Source: Paragonimus westermani (taxonomy: Eukaryota; Platyhelminthes; Trematoda; Plagiorchiida; Troglotrematidae). From it: DNA of 64,000 nucleotides. The stretch lies in contig QNGE01000141.1 of NCBI GenBank assembly GCA_008508345.1, positions 300,119-364,118 of the forward strand, written 5' to 3'. The notes beneath the pieces were generated by a model. It was not told the origin of the DNA and made no database searches. It saw only the letters and a list, made by a program, of their open reading frames with translations. Shown here one piece after another: positions 60,240 through 64,000 of the stretch (position 1 is its first letter; each line of letters opens with the position of its first letter). A program made the translations under genes and the position numbers.

Positions 60240-61640
60240 CAAATCTGCTACTTAAGTGACTGACGTATGTGTAGAAACTCACAGTGCCTCCATTAACATT
60301 GATTCCGGGGACAGGTTGGTTGTGTATACAACGTTCTATGCGATCCGTCGAGCACAGAACACTAATTAGAAATCTCGAACTTCACATTGAACTCAGGGAA
60401 CGTAGATCGGAACACGTTAGCAATGGCTCGGCTTAGTGGGCCTCATGCTAACACCCATCCAGCGCAGCTAACCGGCAACACATAGCTTGCTACACTTACA
60501 GTCATACAAAGTACGGTCTTGGCATCGCTGAACTTCAGAGGGGCTACTTCCCACTTTCGGCTGGACAGAGCCAACCGGAGCAAGTCATAAACCGAAAGTG
60601 AGTTACCATTCTTCGAAATTTCTCCTGACAGTCCATCTTTATCTGCAGCCCTTCCGTTTCACGGTTATCTAAGAGCTCTCAACACCGCTAACAATCCGGA
60701 GCAAGAGTTGTTGAAGCTTTGATATCTTGTTATTACAGGTCACTCATTATGCTACAAACAGTGGCAACGGGATGATTTATCGGGCTGACAAGCTGTTTAC
60801 GCCAAACCTTCCTGAAGTTCTCTGGTATATTGCACGGAAAGCCAGAGTCCCCGTCAATCGCTGCTTTGGTTGACTGACCAAACGGGTTTACAATCGCCTT
60901 CAGAAAATCTTAGAACCGGGTGTGTTGCCAGTAACCCTATATCAGCTCACAATGTCCTTCACACTAATCATTTTTTCAGTGTAATCATCGGAGTGTTAGT
61001 GACGAACACTCAGGAACATGGTTGTTTTGGTCCCACTATCCGGCGTCATTTTGCAGAGAGCAGGCGTTAAATATCTCTTTTATAAGGAACTGAAAGTAAG
61101 TGCACTGTTTTCGTTCAACCATTTGGATCGCTCCCAACAACGAATGCATATCAACTCGAGAACCGCTGCTTTGAGCTCTTCCTCCATCTATTTTCACATA
61201 TCTACGGGATTAGGGAGTACGAGGACGTCTTCAAAACGACTGGCAAATGTACGTTGGGAAATCATCCTGGCCTCTGAGTCTTGCGGTACTTTAACACCCA
61301 GTCTTTGCCGCTGTTCGGAGGATCTACAGAAATACGAGCTCGCAACTATTAATAAGCAAGTGGTCCTGACCAGCAGTACTACATTCAGCTCAGCGCACCA
61401 CTTGTATGGTGTGCACTGTGCCAGTATCCCGTACGGTCAGGTAATCAAGCAAATTGTCTCGACCGCTTTGCTGGCAAGTTCACTTAGTGATAACCAGCTA
61501 GAGTCTGTTGTTTGTGCAAGGCAACTCGCGAAAGACAAAAAACGACGGGGCAGTTGACCACCCTCCTCGTAGACTACAGTGAGCACATGAGGTTCGATGA
61601 CCCTCAGCCAAATTGTGGTCACACCCAACCTGAAAGTTAG
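60240..61640 (-). pseudogene. Non-LTR (LINE) retrotransposon remnant, CR1/RTE-like RT region
   Basis: On the minus strand, a pre-RT region with EARMISQRTFASRFEDVL and MEEELKAAVLELI (61120-61300) resembles the segment between LINE endonuclease and RT. The RT entry motif follows as ALR-stop-P-stop-NGRAADKDGLSGEI (60610-60685), equivalent to the 'L+ngKapG.DGi.aE' box of CR1/RTE elements, then SVYDLLRLALSSRKWEVAP (the 'W..e.vP' region). About 100 codons on, CIHNQPVPGINVNGG sits where 'R..NQaGFR.GRg' occurs. Numerous stops and frame changes. The plus-strand 179-codon frame at 61018-61557 is the shadow of this remnant. Confidence 0.5.
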
Positions 61641-64000
61641 TCAGCCAAAATAGATAGTTCGCCATTGGTTGCCGTCAAGTGGACTGTAACGGATAAGTGA
61701 CCTTAAAACTGGTTGTTTGTATCTTCGCCATCACGTATGGTTGGACCGTAAACATTAAAAAATGTTACAAGTTTAACCCGACCGAGTGACGGGCGCACGG
61801 ACCTTATTCAGTGGCTGATGCCGTACATCTTACCTGTCACCAAAGAACCGAGGTCAAGAGCTGCAACACACAAACCGTGCGCCCCACCACCTTCTGCCGA
61901 ACAACCTACACATTAGGCGATATACCAAGCACCTTCTACTGGAACCTAATCTTGGTCTGAAAGCTTTGTCTCACTTAGAGCTGTTACTTCGATGCGTCCT
62001 AACTCTGTTCCGCTTATCGGTGTGAATTTTTCCCCTCCTATTCCTGAGAGTTATTTGGATCTCGAGACGAGCGATTTAGTCTCGTCACCTTAATTCTATA
62101 GTTACGCAAACAGCTGGCTGCTTGTTACTGTGTTGTGCTTGAGTGACGTAGGCATTACCGTTTTTGTATCCCGGCTCATTTTTGTTGATTTGAGCGTCTT
62201 GACTGTTCAGAAGAACTTAGTTGGGTATGAGTGTCATTGCACGTGAGTACAACTAATCGTCAGCCTTTTCGACAACGAATTGTAATTCATCTCCCGGAAA
62301 CGATCAGTGGGTTGACATTGTCGAGTTTGCCCACTTGCACACTGCCAATTCGTTCAGTAAGAAACATTATGATCCATTCTTGGTGTGACTAGTTGGCTTT
62401 GTTGATTTATCGTTGCGCGTCGGTCAACATTTTTATGGAAGATCGTATTTCGGGCTTGTAAACTGATTTACCATCCTAGGGGCACAGTGGTCATGTGAAA
62501 TCAATGTAGACTTTTCATCTAGCTTGTCGGTTTAGTCAGTTAGCATTCATCTAGCACGTTTCCATTTTCATAGTTTCCACACAATGTTGGCTAGGAGCAT
62601 TCGGCTCATTTTCTTCACTGTTGAACATGCTACAGTTGCGTCATGCTGTTTCCACTTTCGTCACCTGCTTCACTGGCTCACAGATGTGACAGAATTAAGG
62701 CTGCCTTGCTACTCGTCGCCACTAAATCCTGGGTGTCTTAACGTCTGGAAAGTTTCCAAGGGGATGTGTTGGCATGTCGTGAAGCAATTTATTACTCATT
62801 ATTGTCGCTCCTCTTTATGTCCACTAATGTAGAATAACGTTCTAAGAATGAAAATGTGTTTAGAAAATCTTTTTGCAAGCTGGAGGTCCTTTAAAATCTT
62901 TTCAGCTTAGCTTGCATAGCTGCAGCTCGATCGTTGCCATTAACATTAAGTAGCGCCATCAAATAGTTAACCTGTTTGCAGACTGAGACATAGCCGACTT
63001 CCATCGAATCTTATGAAGACCAAGTTTCGAGAGTTTTGTCCTGAACAACTCCGCAGTTGAACGATATACCGACCCGTTTTTAACTAAGTAGATCAGCATG
63101 TTGTAAAATTCGCAAGAAATTATTCTTGATAAACACACTGCAGAACCCGTTCGATCTTCTCTCACGTAAAAGTAAGCTGTTGGTTACTGGACTTAAGGTA
63201 AACATCCAGTCGGTTTTTCTCAACAAGTCTCTTTATTCTGCTTCGGCTTAATGCCATTTCGTTGTTTCTAGAATTAGTTTTCGGGACATAACAAGGTGAA
63301 GTATGACTTCTGAGGTCAGATAGATCAGTGTCAATTAGTAACCAAAACGCCACTTGTTCAAGTTGAACCTTGCTGCTCATTTGACAGGCAAACATGTTGA
63401 GGTCAACATCTCCAACAGCAGTAGTTTCGTAGTAGGTGTACCAGGTAAAAAACCTCTATGTGAAACACGATCCTGTGTGCAAATGAGTAAGACGTGGGTT
63501 CGATGTTAACCAGCTGGTCAACCCTGGCTTTAGGAATGCGATCGATTGCAATAAACATGGGCGTTCTCAGTACTGATTCTTCCTGGATAGTTAGCCGTTG
63601 TACACTATCCGAAAAACTGACGATCACTCGTTCAATTGGTAGGCCACTTGTGAGAAATCTTCTCGTGACTTTCACCATTGCTCTCAAAGCTCAACTCCTC
63701 CTTAGTGATTCAACGAAAAATCGCCGAGCTAAATTTCAATAAAATTTTCAACGGATGAAGCCACACATTGTAAACGCACGCTTTTGAACGCTAATGCGAC
63801 TGACTGTTCCCTTCGTGGTGCCATTTACTGAACACACTGACCTCATCTGGAACTTGTTTTGTCTAGTAAATCAGCACTGAGCCTGCGCAGCGATGATTGT
63901 GGGTCAAGACGCCCCACTAGTTCGGCAGATTATTTACTAGGTTGTTTCTGTTCCACTGTTCACCCTAACTTCCACAGTAAAGCTTTATGTTGGCATGTGG
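61641..64000. other. No gene firmly recognised
   Basis: The first few hundred bases may be the decayed endonuclease part of the LINE. Minus frames at 62959-63165, 63162-63395 and 63403-63687 are open without motifs; a plus frame at 62584-62832 likewise. Confidence 0.4.

Noticed and set aside
61018..61557. 179-codon plus-strand ORF, the longest in the window
   Set aside because: The opposite strand carries readable LINE motifs over the same bases, so the plus frame is a shadow.

Overview
The window looks like eukaryotic, AT-leaning, intron- and repeat-rich DNA from a metazoan, most likely a parasitic flatworm (digenean fluke). That attribution is an inference. It rests on a tRNA-derived SINE family, several decayed Penelope-like elements (PLEs), a non-LTR retrotransposon remnant, the absence of long intact ORFs and the absence of any prokaryotic gene organisation. 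There is no rRNA, CRISPR array or operon. Apart from the transposon remnants, almost every open frame of 60-180 codons looks like chance.

Layout. 1-8.4 kb: gene-poor, with five recognisable copies or pieces of one tRNA-derived SINE. 8.76-9.81 kb: PLE-1 on the + strand, a 5'-truncated reverse transcriptase (YVDD present) plus GIY-YIG endonuclease, broken by frameshifts and followed by a large inverted repeat (10.03-10.42 kb). 10.4-20 kb: mostly unassigned, with putative host exons (best: two minus-strand terminal exons at 17.2-17.7 kb with compatible splice phases and a poly(A) signal) and a 45-codon ORF at 19.06 kb in a strong Kozak context. 20.12-20.26 kb: a tRNA-like sequence sitting in the loop of a 33-bp inverted repeat. 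20.3-34 kb: nothing recognised apart from a GC-richer island at 28.1-28.3 kb. 34-40 kb: several minus-strand exon candidates and one copy of a ~370-390 bp dispersed repeat (38.3 kb). 43.6-44.7 kb: PLE-2, the best structure in the window. It is a truncated minus-strand PLE flanked by near-identical 86-bp inverted repeats and then by an 11-12 bp target-site duplication. 47 kb: a short coding-like remnant, possibly of retroelement origin. 50.3 kb: a ~117-nt imperfect hairpin. 56.9-58.7 kb: PLE-3, a long minus-strand remnant with the catalytic YVDD mutated to YVRG, preceded by a second copy of the 38.3-kb repeat. 60.2-61.6 kb: a minus-strand non-LTR (LINE) remnant.

How the parts relate. The clearest biology is the PLE family. 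Three independent insertions show the expected RT - linker - GIY-YIG order, and two are associated with inverted terminal repeats of the kind called pLTRs. The host gene content is uncertain: the exon calls are hypotheses from splice motifs, reading frame and phase, and no protein family was recognised for any of them.
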